DNA of 64,000 nt. It comes from Acephala macrosclerotiorum (Eukaryota > Ascomycota > Leotiomycetes > Helotiales > Mollisiaceae). Shown piece by piece: positions 1-10,671 of this stretch (position 1 is its first letter; each line of letters begins with the position of its first letter). The notes below the pieces were generated by a model, which was given only the letters and a program-made list of their open reading frames with translations, searched no databases and was not told the origin of the DNA. Both the position numbers and the translations under genes were made by a program. The DNA is taken from contig MU119301.1 in the NCBI GenBank assembly GCA_014904845.1, positions 109,716-173,715 of the forward strand, in the 5' to 3' direction.

Positions 1-776
1 TCCTCTAACTTAGCAACCACATCCAACACCCCATCATTAACTCTCTGAAAGTACTTATCATTCGCCTCCCTCCTCTTCCTCGCCAACAGTATATCCGCCT
101 GCGTCTCCTCCTCTAACTGATGACCCATAGCCTCAGTCCCCAACCCCGTCCCAGCATTCCCACTGCTTCCTGGTCGTCCACTCCCACTAGCAGCCGTACT
201 CCCCCCAACCGCCGTATCCAACATACTCCTCCCCTCGCTCCCAAGTGCCCCTATACCTCTACTCCCACTCAACCCCTTACTCTCCTTATCCGTACTATCA
301 ACCACATCATCTGCTTCACTCCTCGCCCACGCCTGCGCCAACTCAATCTGCGCCGTCCTCAAGCCCTCCAACGCCTTCGCATGCTCTTGTCCAAAAACAT
401 GCGTTCCCCTCACAGCACTCAACTCCACCTCCTCCAACGTACTCTGCATCTCAGCCCACAACGCGTCCGTCCTATCAGCTTGTTTCTTGCCTTCGGAATC
501 ATGATGTTGTCTGGGTAAGGGTCTTGCTACATTTACTGAAGCAGTTTCTGACGCAGGACCATCTGTGTTTCGAGGCAAGATGCCGAGTTGTGAGCCCAGT
601 TGTGAGCGCTGTCGTATGAGGGGTGCTCGGGAGGGGCTTAAAGAGGTATTTGGTGCCGTGACTGGCGCGACGCCTGGAAGGGAGACGTGAGAGGCATTCT
701 GGGAGGGAGGGCCGAGGAAGAGAGACGGAGGAGGCTCGCGGAGCTGTTTGGGTTTTGTTTTTGGTGAGGAGGACAT
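1..776 (-). CDS. Unknown protein, N-terminal part only (runs off the window)
   Basis: An uninterrupted reading frame on the minus strand starts at the ATG complementary to 774-776 and stays open to the first bases of the window, giving about 258 residues. I do not recognise the family. The first 100 residues are low-complexity and rich in Ser, Pro and basic residues (start MSSSPKTKPKQLREP). A stretch rich in Glu, Ala and Leu follows (WAEMQSTLEEVELSAV, then EHAKALEGLRTAQ), which looks helical or coiled-coil. Next comes a Gly/Ser-rich linker, and then a charged helix (LLARKRREANDKYF) that leads off the edge. There is no signal peptide or obvious membrane segment. It is divergent from the S23 gene, with about 230 bp between its start and that gene's 5' UTR intron. 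Codon use and the absence of stops over 258 codons support a real gene; the function is unknown. Confidence 0.6.
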   Translation of the reverse strand, partial: MSSSPKTKPKQLREPPPSLFLGPPSQNASHVSLPGVAPVTAPNTSLSPSRAPLIRQRSQLGSQLGILPRNTDGPASETASVNVARPLPRQHHDSEGKKQADRTDALWAEMQSTLEEVELSAVRGTHVFGQEHAKALEGLRTAQIELAQAWARSEADDVVDSTDKESKGLSGSRGIGALGSEGRSMLDTAVGGSTAASGSGRPGSSGNAGTGLGTEAMGHQLEEETQADILLARKRREANDKYFQRVNDGVLDVVAKLE

Positions 777-1076
777 TGTATGTTACATTGCGAGACTTTG
801 TGAAGTCGGAATCCTAGATGAGCTCAACTATTGGCTTGCAGCTCGGGACACGGAGAAACTATAGAGCCGCACACGTGATATCGAATCGAGTGGGGCGCTC
901 GCTTAGTCTCAAGCCTGCCACACACCGAATTTGAAAATGTAGAACGGATTTCCTCACGACGACAAACCACCTCTTCTAACCCACAGCACCCGTCATCGCA
1001 TAAACCGGTATGCGCCCTTCCTCTCCCATCTCAATCTCCCGCAGATTTGAATACAATACTGACTCTGCTAGCAATC
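777..1076. promoter_or_regulatory. Divergent promoter region between the unknown gene and S23
   Basis: This 300-bp interval separates two divergent starts, so both promoters must lie here or overlap it. It includes a pyrimidine-rich stretch (about 1,015-1,040) before the S23 start, as is common for fungal ribosomal-protein genes. The 5' UTR intron of S23 is listed separately. I see no unambiguous TATA box. Confidence 0.4.
1008..1071 (+). other. Probable 5' UTR intron of the S23 gene
   Basis: A GTATGC donor at 1008, a TACTGAC branch-like sequence near 1,057 and a CTAG acceptor ending at 1071 define a 64-nt intron five bases before the start codon. The ATG-proximal reading frame upstream (from 1,047) is not conserved S23 sequence, which fits non-coding leader. 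Inferred from splice signals only. Confidence 0.5.
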
Positions 1077-1632
1077 ATGGGTAAAGGAAAGCCCCGTGGT
1101 CTCAACGCCGCCCGCAAGCTGCAAAACCACCGCAGAGAACAACGATGGGCCGATCTGTCATACAAGAAGCGTGCGCTGGGAACGGCATTCAAGTCCTCGC
1201 CATTCGGAGGCTCCTCTCACGCTAAGGGAATAGTCCTCGAGAAGGTCGGTGTTGAGGCCAAGCAGCCCAACTCTGCTATCCGGAAGTGTGTCAGGGTACA
1301 ATTGATCAAGAACGGAAAGAAGGTCACTGCTTTCGGTATGTCTACAATTATCATCTACTGGAATACTGGAGGATTGGAAATTGGAGATGGAGAGATGCTA
1401 CGGGGGTGATGGGATGAGGTCAAAGGATAATGGCTGATATGATACAATTCCAGTACCAAACGACGGTTGTCTCAACTTTGTTGATGAGAACGACGAGGTC
1501 CTACTCGCTGGTTTCGGTCGTAAGGGCAAGGCAAAGGGTGATATTCCCGGTGTGCGATTCAAGGTCGTCAAGGTCTCTGGTGTTGGTCTGTCTGCGCTCT
1601 GGAAGGAGAAGAAGGAGAAGCCAAGATCGTAG
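1077..1632 (+). CDS. RPS23: 40S ribosomal protein S23 (uS12 family)
   Basis: This is the eukaryotic uS12 protein of the small ribosomal subunit, located at the decoding centre. Exon 1 is 1077-1335 and exon 2 is 1454-1632. The 118-nt intron begins GTATGT, ends TTCCAG and splits a Val codon after its first base. The spliced product is 145 residues, the usual fungal length. The start [15 protein letters not shown], the loop KQPNSAIRK (whose Pro is the known prolyl-hydroxylation site in this family) and [13 protein letters not shown] across the splice junction are all present, as is the end KEKKEKPRS. The start is fixed by homology at 1077, not at the upstream in-frame ATG at 1047, which would add non-family residues. 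A probable 5' UTR intron sits just before the start, and an AATAAA lies 116 nt after the stop. Expected to be highly and constitutively expressed. Confidence 0.97.
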
Positions 1633-1747
1633 ATGGATATTGGGGACGAATGGATCGATCAGGGAATATTTCTGGGTCTGGTGTTACATTTGCAGGATGC
1701 ATTGGGCTCGTGGAGATTTGAGCTTAGCATTGACAGAATGATCACGG

Positions 1748-1753
1748 AATAAA
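1748..1753 (+). terminator. RPS23: Candidate polyadenylation signal of S23
   Basis: AATAAA lies 116 nt downstream of the S23 stop codon, a sensible distance for a fungal 3' UTR. Position and sequence are the only evidence. Confidence 0.4.
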
Positions 1754-2186
1754 GCCATTGATCACCACAATTGAGGATTCATGCGTTGTGCCGTGGGAAT
1801 CAGAATCAGACCACCGGGATCTTGCTAAGGACTTTGCGTTCATAGATGCCACCGGCTTAGTTGCCATCTCAAACTAGCAAAAGGTATCAGGGTCATTGAA
1901 TATGCTTAATGACTCTTGTATAGTGATGCTTCATTGCCACAGGATGTTCAATTCCCTCAACCGCATAGGCTAAGGTTGCTGCCTAATGTTCATAATCTTC
2001 TAGCTGCATTTTATAGCTTTAGCACGCGGTCTTATGTTTGCTTTTTCCAGCCTTTTTGAGATTCCCGCATACAGGTACATCCACCGATCTGTGAAGAGTC
2101 CGAAACCTTGCAGAATCAGCCATTTGTCTCAGATTTGAATCCATGAATTTCCATGTGAGTATGTACGGAGTAATTAGATCTACCGG

Positions 2187-2217
<31 letters not shown>

Positions 2218-2377
2218 TTCGACCCACCAAGAATCAGAATTATCCCGAGGATATCTCCCTGTCGATGTTACCAAACCGCCGCCTTCAAAGAGTATATAAA
2301 ATATCAAAAGAGTGGCAAGAAGGTAACGTTCCTCGGTTCATCGCATCATATCTTATCCATCCCGCTCAATGTGTCAA
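1754..2377. other. Intergenic between convergent S23 and PNGase A genes
   Basis: No convincing reading frame. The interval carries the 3' ends of two convergent genes and a 19-base poly-T tract at 2201-2219. Short frames crossing the poly-T tract translate to Phe or Lys runs and are not genes. Confidence 0.5.
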
Positions 2378-4615
2378 TCAATCACCCGCACCCCCTTGAA
2401 CAAGCTGCTGCTTCGGCATACCGGGCCCTCTTCCGAGTGCTGCCTTCGGACTCATCACTCCAACACTCTGCCGTCCACTTCCCACAGTCTCAACCGGGTA
2501 CCCATAACTTACCAATTCCACTCCAACCAAGCTCTCATAATCCTTGACAATAGTCGAGTTCACAGCTTCGACATTCCTGTAGTAGAGCTCCGTATCGGTC
2601 GTTCCGCCACTGATATCAATACCTTTAAAGCTGAACTCTTGGCTTGTGCTGCCGAACCCAAAACTCACACCTGCAGTCGGATCTGCGAAGTAAGATGCCG
2701 TGCCGTTCTGTGTGGTGCTGAGAGATGTACCCGAAAAGCCCGAGACGGGCGATGCGCTGTTCGGCAATTGGGCAAATGGTTGCAAACCGGTATGAAACAC
2801 GGGCGTGCCTTGGACATCAAGATTTAGACCTCGGATGAGAGATGCGCCAATGGTGTAGTTGCCGCTCGGATAGACAACGTAACTTGTGTTTGCCCATAGC
2901 GGATAGGAGTATGAGGACTTGTAGTATGTCCCGCCGATCGATTGGTCGACTCCGGTTGTCTTTTGGTCGTTGATTTGAAGTGCGCCAAAGGCGGTATACT
3001 GGCCGTAGTTGGCAACTGCGAGATTTTGTGACCAGGTCACAACTTGGGTACCATTCTGTGTCGTGATGGAGGAGGATACCGAGAGTGTTCGTTTGACGTC
3101 TGTAGTGTAGGTGAGGGTTTCGTTAGCGCCTGTTGAGTTTTGCGTGAGGGATTGTGAGAGCGTAATCGTGGGCTCTGGGAACAGAAGGGTGGGCGCTTTG
3201 CCAGTAGTCACAGAGCTCTCGTCGTCAAGCCAGACGAATATCTTCCCTGTGACATACCATGAGGCTCCAACAGTCTGGGTGAGTGTGCCACTGGTCTTTC
3301 CATCATCCACAATACCAACCACACGGATCTCGAAACTGTGTTGTGCTCCGTCGCAGAGAATAGGTAGCCAAGGCGTGATGTCGATCTCATGTTCGCGTAA
3401 GTCGAAAGCGTCTATCCCAACAATTGGTCGCCACAGCCCTGGAACAACTCCTCCCGTAAAGATAACTGGGAAAGGCCATTGCACGCCAGCAAGTTGTCCA
3501 TCGATAAGCACCTGCACTTCGCGGAATGGCGAATAGCCGTAAAGTGTTCCATCGTATGGGACGAAAGTATTGATGTCTGATTGCAGTACATTTCCCCACC
3601 AAAATTCCTCCGTGGCTTGGCCGCAAGCCGAGACTGAGAAGACGGCACGGTTGACGTTCCGAGGAAAGCTTATTGTATTGGTGGCGTTGTCGGAAGGTAA
3701 CGTAAAGAGACTTGCTGAGCTTGCTGCTCCCTGCCTTTTCGAAATAGGGATGATCAAGTCTGCAGGTTCTACCGTCTCTTGAGCGGTAAAGAAAGTTGCC
3801 GTGAGAGTGGTATTGAAGGGTCCGGTGTAAGTACTATCTATAAGGTTCCCTAGGTCAAAAATAAGCTTTTGGGGCGTATTCCAGAAGTACATAAACTCGG
3901 ACATGTCTTTGATGTACTCCCAACGTATACCATTCACTGTTGGCTCTGCAGTAGAAGTTCGCCAAACTTCGGTGTCGTTGAAGTACATGATCGCGAGTCT
4001 GTCAAATTGGCGACCTCTCGAAGTGACTGTGAAGTTCATGCTGATGCGATTGAAGTCACAACTTGGCGGAGTATAGTTCCCTGCAACGCATCAGTCGAGA
4101 ATTTCGCAAAGCAGGCTATACTACTCACCAACGAAAGGTATGCCATAGCTGAATCCAAAGGAATGGACCATCAAGGTAACTTGGCAGCTACTTGCGGAGC
4201 TAGACTGAGCGATGGTAGTCGTGTTCACATATCCAGCGGCTGAAAGTATCTCATCAGTTGCTCCGGAAGGTGTGAGAACAGGCTGATAGACTTGAAAGAC
4301 CTCAAGTACAGCCGTGGAAGACGGAGTTGCAGAGGCGGCTCGAACTGCATCCTTGACAAGGTCAAAAGGTGCTACAGAACTTGCCTCGATCTGCCACTTG
4401 ATCGTGCTTGGTAAGCATTGTCCAAGAAGCAATGCCAAAAGTAAACAAGAGCCAAGTATGGCGAAAAGCGGGCTCTTAGGGCTAGTTGAGCCAAGTCTTA
4501 ATTCGTTTTGAGACCTCGAATGTGTCGCCTTGCCGAGAAGTGCGTCTTCCTCGGCGCTCGCATCGATGGAATGGTGCTCGTCAAAGTCAGATCTTGCCAG
4601 GGGTTCCCCTCCCAT
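2378..4615 (-). CDS. PNGase A-type N-glycan amidase, membrane-anchored
   Basis: Family: peptide-N4-(N-acetyl-beta-glucosaminyl)asparagine amidase A, whose members release N-glycans from glycopeptides; the specific substrate here is unknown. Exon 1 is 4129-4615 and exon 2 is 2378-4080. The 48-nt intron (GTGAGT..TTGCAG) splits a Gly codon. The product is about 729 residues. An acidic N-terminal tail of about 48 residues is followed by a hydrophobic segment (about residues 50-68, LFAILGSCLLLALLLG), suggesting a type II anchor with the catalytic part in the secretory lumen or outside the cell. The domain begins near EVFQVYQPVLTP; SFGFSYGIPFVGNYTPP spans the splice site. Many N-x-S/T sequons fit luminal exposure. 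An in-frame ATG at 4777 would add 54 residues, but that is only 3 bp from the stop of the upstream gene, so I prefer 4615. Confidence 0.85.
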
Positions 4616-4779
4616 GTTGAGCACGTCTCTTGGCGTTTGGCGACGTTTCGAAGAGCTCCTGATGTGGTTGAAGTTTCTTGGGAGGAGGGAAGTTGAGCGA
4701 AGTTGAGCGAATGGAGGATGAAATGTACTGTTAATGCCACTTCGATCTTGGGTAATGGCTATTTTCAAGTACGGCACGG

Positions 4780-5079
4780 TTAGCTACCGTTCGAGAGTTG
4801 GAGATGGTCCCAATAACGCTTTCTTGCGTCCGTGGCTAGCTGTCGTCCTACAAAGCGGTTTTGAAAGTAGTTGAAGACCGCGAATTCGTTTCTTGTCATC
4901 ACATAGGATGTCGGCCGTGCTTGAATCTTCCTCCAGATGTCTGCTATGGCAGTCTCGAGAATATGGATGACAGTCGGATCTTGCGCTCCCTCCGGACTGT
5001 CCCTTGCCACCTCGAGAGCCTGTATGACAGTAGTGACTGTTCCGCCTATGCTCCCATAGTTAACACCACCCATACTCAT
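4780..5079 (-). CDS. Small unknown protein (99 residues; up to 134 with an earlier start)
   Basis: A continuous minus-strand frame ends at 4780. From the ATG at 5079 it encodes 99 residues starting MSMGGVNYGSIGG. An earlier in-frame ATG at 5184 would add 35 hydrophobic residues that look less like coding sequence. The body (ALEVARDSPEGAQDP, then ETAIADIWRKIQ, RNEFAVFNYFQNRF and ARKRYWDHLQ) has the amphipathic, aromatic-rich composition of a folded helical protein. It reminds me of a small conserved ascomycete hypothetical family, which I cannot name. There is no signal peptide or cofactor motif. It lies head to tail with the PNGase A gene, so the PNGase A promoter may be inside or just after this gene. 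Confidence 0.5.
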   Translation of the reverse strand: MSMGGVNYGSIGGTVTTVIQALEVARDSPEGAQDPTVIHILETAIADIWRKIQARPTSYVMTRNEFAVFNYFQNRFVGRQLATDARKRYWDHLQLSNGS

Positions 5080-5184
5080 TGACGATAAGAATGAGACAGT
5101 GGGGTTAAGGATAAGGATAGTGTTGCCGTTGGTAAAGTTCAAGGGGAACGAAAGAGGAAGGTATGAGTTTGGGGCGAAGAGCAT

Positions 5185-8100
5185 TGCGGGGAGTAGTGTT
5201 TAAAGAGGCGGCCAGCATATAAAGGCCGAGCATAAGAAGGCCGAAGCATAAGAGCATGCAAATTACAGTGGGAGGGATATGGATGGGTACGCGGCTACCG
5301 GCCGTGTCAGGCTGGTTGTAACTGGTTGTGTGACCTTGAAAAGGATGGCTGAGGCGAATATGACTGGATTGCCAAGTGCTACTGGCATAGGAAGCGCCTC
5401 TTATTTGTTTCTTTTGCAAATGATCGGTTGACCACCCATGAAAACACACGGGCAAGGGAGTGAAGAGATGACAACTCACTAAGATCGGTATGCACCCGGC
5501 TCGAAACTGGCAACAACTGCCCTTGGTAAGGCGAGAACTGCTTGCGGTCCTATGAATGACTGACCCTTGTTTCGAATAGGAGCCACGCCCGGGAAGGTGG
5601 CTTGAGGCTTCGGGAATAGCGTGTAAGACGCACGAGCTTTTCAAGTTGTGGAGACAAACAGACGCGGACGGTTTGGTTTACTTGAGATCAAACAAATTCG
5701 TGGAGGCTGAAGCCATCGAGTGGTCAATTCTTGCACACTTGCGGCGGGAGCCAGCAACAATAGGGGGCAATACCTCGGGGAGAAGCTCGGATCTCTCGCT
5801 CGGTGATAATCTGGAGAGGAGGGACCGGCAAAATAGCAGAAATATCAGAGGCAATTACAACGGCCGGAAGCATGAGGCGGCTGATATGGATGTCTCTCCA
5901 GACCCTCAAATTGCTGCAATGCGATCCAGATCTCAGCCTGGACGGTCGTGGGTCTGGGGCCTGAGGAGGATACCCGATGATCCCTCGCCGCGTCGGCACG
6001 TAATCTACCTGAGTAATGCACGATGGGGCAATGAAAACGGCTGACTTGTGCTAGGCCGTCTTGGAACTTAATTGTAAGTTTTAGCCTAGATTGCGGTGGG
6101 CATTAAAGATAATCTCGAGTAAGGAGGACACAGTAAGTACTCGGCTCGGTAGCGATACTGCTAGGAAGAGAACTCGCTACAGCCGCCCGATATCTTGACT
6201 TAAGGTGCCCCTAATTATCGTAGTTCAGGCTCAAGTCGGCGGCGCTCCGACTGGCTTAGCAGCTCTCCCAAGTGCTAAAATGGAGACCTGAGCACGCCAC
6301 CGATTATCTCGGGCTCTGGCTCTGGCTTGAGCTCGGGCTCTCCTGGTAAGTGAGAGATGTGGTGGTGAACCGCACTGTTGCAGTTGCACCCGCCCCATCA
6401 GGTCTGGTGGCTGCTCCTTAAACTTTCCAGCAAACTGTTCAGACGACGTACGTGAAGATCCCCACTGCGGTAAATCTTCCGCCATGTCATGCAATATAAT
6501 TGACTTTGCAGCGATGGAGGCTCAAAATCCTGACAGCGGGCGCGCAGCCTCTTTTGAGTTGGAATATTTTCTTTTTCAGCATCATGACGGGATGATAAAT
6601 ACACGCGATTTTCCTGAGCTGACCTGAGAAGACAACCCCATACGAGCAACCAGATCATAATACGACGTGCCGGATTTCCGTTCGTAATTGATACCAGGGA
6701 TGTGCCGGTTATTGATATATCTCGACAGAAGACCACTCGACGATATTCCGAAACTGGCCATCAAAGCAAAATCCTCTCCCGCACTTGGGTCAATGCTTGA
6801 CAATTCGCCCTATGGCAAGCGTCTGTGTGCTTGATCTTCTGGGACAGCTTTAATTTCCTGTGGCAAGCAAAGCTCTTTCTGGTATGTGATCTGAACAACT
6901 TTCGTCCTGGTGCGTCATGGTGATGGTCGCGATGAATGATTCCGGAGCTGAGCTTCCATTTATTACGCAATCTCCATAATTGCCCCTCCCTCTTCCCTTC
7001 TAGGAATCCAGACTCGACCTCCCATCTTTCGATATCCTGGCCACTCGTGGTTGCAAGGAAGACTTCGATTTTTCGAAGCAGGATGCGGCCGCAGATCAGA
7101 CTCACTTACAGAGTGTTGCCCCAAATCCAATCCCTGGTGAGGTGCCAAGATGGTCTGAGATCAGTGAACCAATTTCCCAGGAAGTTGCGGAAATCGCAGG
7201 ATTAAATTATCAAATGAGCCTTTTCCGGACCTTTGCTTCCTGATATCCGCCCGAACAGGCAACAGAGCAGACCGTCTTCTAATGGAATTCTCCGACACCC
7301 CACCCTGTGCACGGCCAAGTCCCCGAGTATCTACTAAGTATAAGTTTGTTTGAGGGCTTTGTGCGAGTCGAGTTTCTTTTACCAGAGCGTCTCAGATTGT
7401 CCCCGATGCGAATGTTCGCAAATCCGAAGTCCTCCTCGTCAGAGATCTGAAGGGTGTCAGCGTGAGGGGGCAACACCGAGTGCGAGCATCAGAGATCATC
7501 CGATATCATGCGGGTGGGATCCTTCCGATCGTTTGGAGAGTTTCTAGAAAACCACGATCAGAGAATTTCTGGCGTCTGCTGTCTGGTAAGACGCTTTCGG
7601 GTCCAGAGCGCATAGCAGGGCTGTGCTCTTAGAGCTTCAAGCCTTCAACACCACCACACCGGTCGGGAGGCGTTGTGCTTCGGGTTGTCAGCTGCTGTTC
7701 ACGGCTGGGCCCGGGAGCCCGTCTTCTTGGCCTCGGCTGACTCTATTTCCAGCAACCCGCACAACTCCACTACGAATGCAAGTCATACAACATACATAAT
7801 TTCTCGAATTGGTTAGAGTCAGTACTCACCAAAACATCCACCCAAGCTCGTGGATTTCTCCGCTATCCGATGCTCAAATTGTTTTCTTTTGCAGAGAGCC
7901 ACAAATCCTGCAAGGTCAAGCCCCTCCTCAAGTCGTCATTCTATTCGAACGTTCGGTGTTGAGTGGGATGTCCTGACTCGAGTTGACTCAAGAGCCATCC
8001 CGAATAGGGCAGTTTTTGCAAAAGGATGTTTTAAAGTTGCACCATGGATGAAGGTCGGACGAAGACGAGCTGGTTGCCGTTTCGCTATCCGCGGTCTGCT

Positions 8101-9009
8101 CGCTCTCTACCGTATAGTAGCGCGTCGTAGCGCGAACCTTAAAATGATCGCCGAAGCGAGCTTTTCATGACCTTCCGCTTCCTAATATTTGACACAATGC
8201 TTACGAGTCAAGATTTACATTGCAAATCTCATATCAAACTTTAACTCAGGAAGAAGGTTTCCGAGCTGGAGGATTACCCGAGACGGGGGTACGGACACGA
8301 AGACGGAGGGAGGAAGGAGCCGAAGATGGCACTCATGCACGTGATGCCATGTTTCCTCTCGACGACTTCATGGAGCCAACGTTCCTGCTGATGAGTATCA
8401 ATAGAAAGTATCATGCTCTGCTCTGAAGACAGCACAAGCCCAAAATTTCTCAAGATGTATCAATCCTTCCTTGCAAGATAACGGTACGCTAGCTGCTACT
8501 AGTCTCGAGAAACATTTTCAGGAAGTGGTTTCTTTGACGTTTCTATCCATTGTACCTGCACCTGGTAATCTGGGTTATTGCGCTCTCAAAGCTTGGTACC
8601 GAATGTCGCTATAGTTGTAGCAGATCCAGTGTAAGGCTGATGTCCTTTTTGCACTGTGGTATGCTAGACCGCGACGAGACTGGTATCTCTGTTATAGTCA
8701 CACACGCTCTTTTATTTTTTAGATTCAAGGTGATTTTCTTGACCAAGCCGCGCTTTCATCAGAATCCCTATGTTATGATTTGAAAATCCGCATGCCTATG
8801 GCAACCCTAGGCTGCCATTAGACAGCGTAAGTTTTCCCTTTTCTTTCACGTTCAGCTTTCTCGAGATGCATGCATACATGTCTCACAGACTTCCACTATT
8901 CCTGGCATTATCAACTCCGTCCCAACGTGTAAAAAAGAGGACTACTTACTCCAATACATTAGGCAACAATCTGTTATCGCCTTGCTACACTTCAACATAT
9001 CCACCCACC
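5185..9009. other. 3.8-kb interval without a recognisable gene
   Basis: Many short frames on both strands (the longest about 180 codons near 5,105-5,644), but none has a recognisable domain, consistent composition or supporting splice structure. Landmarks are a short GAGCTCGGGCTCTGG-like imperfect repeat near 6,305-6,340 and a stretch of moderate AT content from about 8,420 to 8,800. The GC content is normal, so this is not RIP-degraded sequence. It holds the promoter of the downstream PLC-like gene at its right end. A non-coding RNA or a strongly fragmented gene cannot be excluded. Confidence 0.4.
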
Positions 9010-10671
9010 ATGCATTTCCACCAACTCTTCCTTCGAATCGCATGCGGTCTCCTTATAACGGCCAACCTTGCTTTTACAGGTCCTGGTGGACACCTCGAGA
9101 TGGTCAATCTCAGTCCATATGACTGGAAGTTAACATATCAACACTCATACCACATGGACTGGGAGCCTTGGGACCTCATCCCGATCGGTAGCAAGCTCGA
9201 ACAGTACGTCGAATGGTGGTATCACTGGGGCGACAACGGCGACTGTGCTGCTGAAGCAACCTATTCTCTCATTGGCACCGATCTATCCTTCACAATCCAA
9301 GCCCGACAGTCTGGCGGAAAGAAGCTCTTGGTCGAATACAGCGAATCTCTTGCCGCTATGACCCTAACTGGCGAAAAAGTTATAGACCTTGGGTTCGACC
9401 ACGACGGCAGTGTGCTTTTCGTCCTTTCCGGGAATGGAGTCGATCCATACGTCTCATCTCAAGCTCCGAAAGACTGGATGCAGAAGACACTTTCGACCAT
9501 CGGAACTAAAGAGCTTCGCGAGATCTCTATGCCGATGGCGCACAACGCTGGCATGAATGCAATCACCAAAGGGTATGGGGGTTGTAAACACAATACAGCG
9601 TGTCAAACTGTTCCAATATACAGCCAACTAGCCTACGGAGCACGCTGGTTTGACTTGCGGCCCACAGTCGTTAAAGGCACGTGGTATACCAACCACATGA
9701 GCAACGCGGGTATTCTTGGATGGGTTGGTGCAAGAGGTACCTCTTTCGATGATATCGTCAACGACATCAATCTCTTCACTGCCGAAGCACCTGGAGAACT
9801 CATCATCCTACAAATAACTCACGAACTCGATGGAGATGCGGGAGCCGAATGGGTTCCAGGACTTCCAGAAGAAAGATGGCAGAACCTCTACAAACTCTTG
9901 GAAGAGATCCGCGATCTCTGGATACCGAGCGATACCAACCTCCCAGACGATCTCGAGACATTGCCAATATCAAAATTCATCCAACCCGGCTCAAAATCCG
10001 CAGTCATCGTCCGCCTCCCCGACCACGCACCACTTCCCTCATCCCACAGCCCAGCATTCATCCCCGAACACCGCCTCCCTGTAACAGGTGACTGGATCCA
10101 AACCTCCTCCCCCACCCTCCTCTCCACCACCCAATTCTCCCACCTCACCACCCACCGCCACACTCCCAAATCCCCCATGTTCCGTCTCCCCTGGACCATC
10201 ACCCCCCGCGTCTCCCACATGATGGACATCACGAATTGGTTCCATTCCATCATCGGGGAAGCGATGTGGGCTCAACATAAATTATACCAAGTGATTTGGG
10301 ATATGTTGAGTAAGGATACGTATCCGAATTTGATTGAGGTGGATAATGTGCATAATAGTCAGGTCGCGGCGATTTGTATGGTGATTAATCAGAGGTTTGC
10401 GGATGCGGAGAATTGGATTGGGTGGATGAGAGGGGAGGATGGGGAGGTGAAGGGTTTGAGATGGGCGGAGAGGTTGAAGGCTGATGGTGGCTCTTCAACA
10501 GAAAGGGGAGAAGACGATCTGGATGTTTCCCCACATCCTGAGACGGAACCGATGGGAGAGCTTGACCTCATCGTCCTCGATAAAAGAAGGCCAACCAATG
10601 AGAAAATCGCGAGACCAGCAACCACAGAGCAGCACAAAGGAGCAATTCTCGGTAAGAACCACACTTGCTGA
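9010..10671 (+). CDS. Secreted PLC-like phosphodiesterase (PI-PLC X-domain superfamily)
   Basis: An intronless frame of 553 residues. The start at 9010 gives a signal peptide (MHFHQLFLRIACGLLITANLAFTG); an upstream in-frame ATG at 8866 adds 48 residues and would bury it. Residues about 25-145 form an N-terminal beta-rich domain with Trp/Tyr-rich segments (WEPWDLIP, VEWWYHWGDNGDC). The phosphodiesterase part starts near residue 150. MAHNAG (His about 178) is the first catalytic-His motif, followed by ARWFDLRP (about 211-218) and WYTNHM (second His, about 229). Later come LIILQITHE and, near the C-terminus, LIEVDNV, the typical TIM-barrel closing strand of fungal PLC-like proteins. Known members cleave phosphoinositides or GPI-like lipids; the substrate here is not predictable. 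The last 65 residues are polar, low-complexity and not conserved. Confidence 0.85.
   Translation: MHFHQLFLRIACGLLITANLAFTGPGGHLEMVNLSPYDWKLTYQHSYHMDWEPWDLIPIGSKLEQYVEWWYHWGDNGDCAAEATYSLIGTDLSFTIQARQSGGKKLLVEYSESLAAMTLTGEKVIDLGFDHDGSVLFVLSGNGVDPYVSSQAPKDWMQKTLSTIGTKELREISMPMAHNAGMNAITKGYGGCKHNTACQTVPIYSQLAYGARWFDLRPTVVKGTWYTNHMSNAGILGWVGARGTSFDDIVNDINLFTAEAPGELIILQITHELDGDAGAEWVPGLPEERWQNLYKLLEEIRDLWIPSDTNLPDDLETLPISKFIQPGSKSAVIVRLPDHAPLPSSHSPAFIPEHRLPVTGDWIQTSSPTLLSTTQFSHLTTHRHTPKSPMFRLPWTITPRVSHMMDITNWFHSIIGEAMWAQHKLYQVIWDMLSKDTYPNLIEVDNVHNSQVAAICMVINQRFADAENWIGWMRGEDGEVKGLRWAERLKADGGSSTERGEDDLDVSPHPETEPMGELDLIVLDKRRPTNEKIARPATTEQHKGAILGKNHTC

Noticed and set aside
120..619. Plus-strand Pro/Ser/Thr-rich frames at the left edge
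   Set aside because: They are antisense to the long minus-strand frame ending at 776, whose amino-acid pattern is far more protein-like.
5105..5644. A 179-codon minus-strand frame upstream of the small unknown gene
   Set aside because: Composition is random, no family resemblance, and its start lies in the probable promoter/leader of the neighbouring gene.
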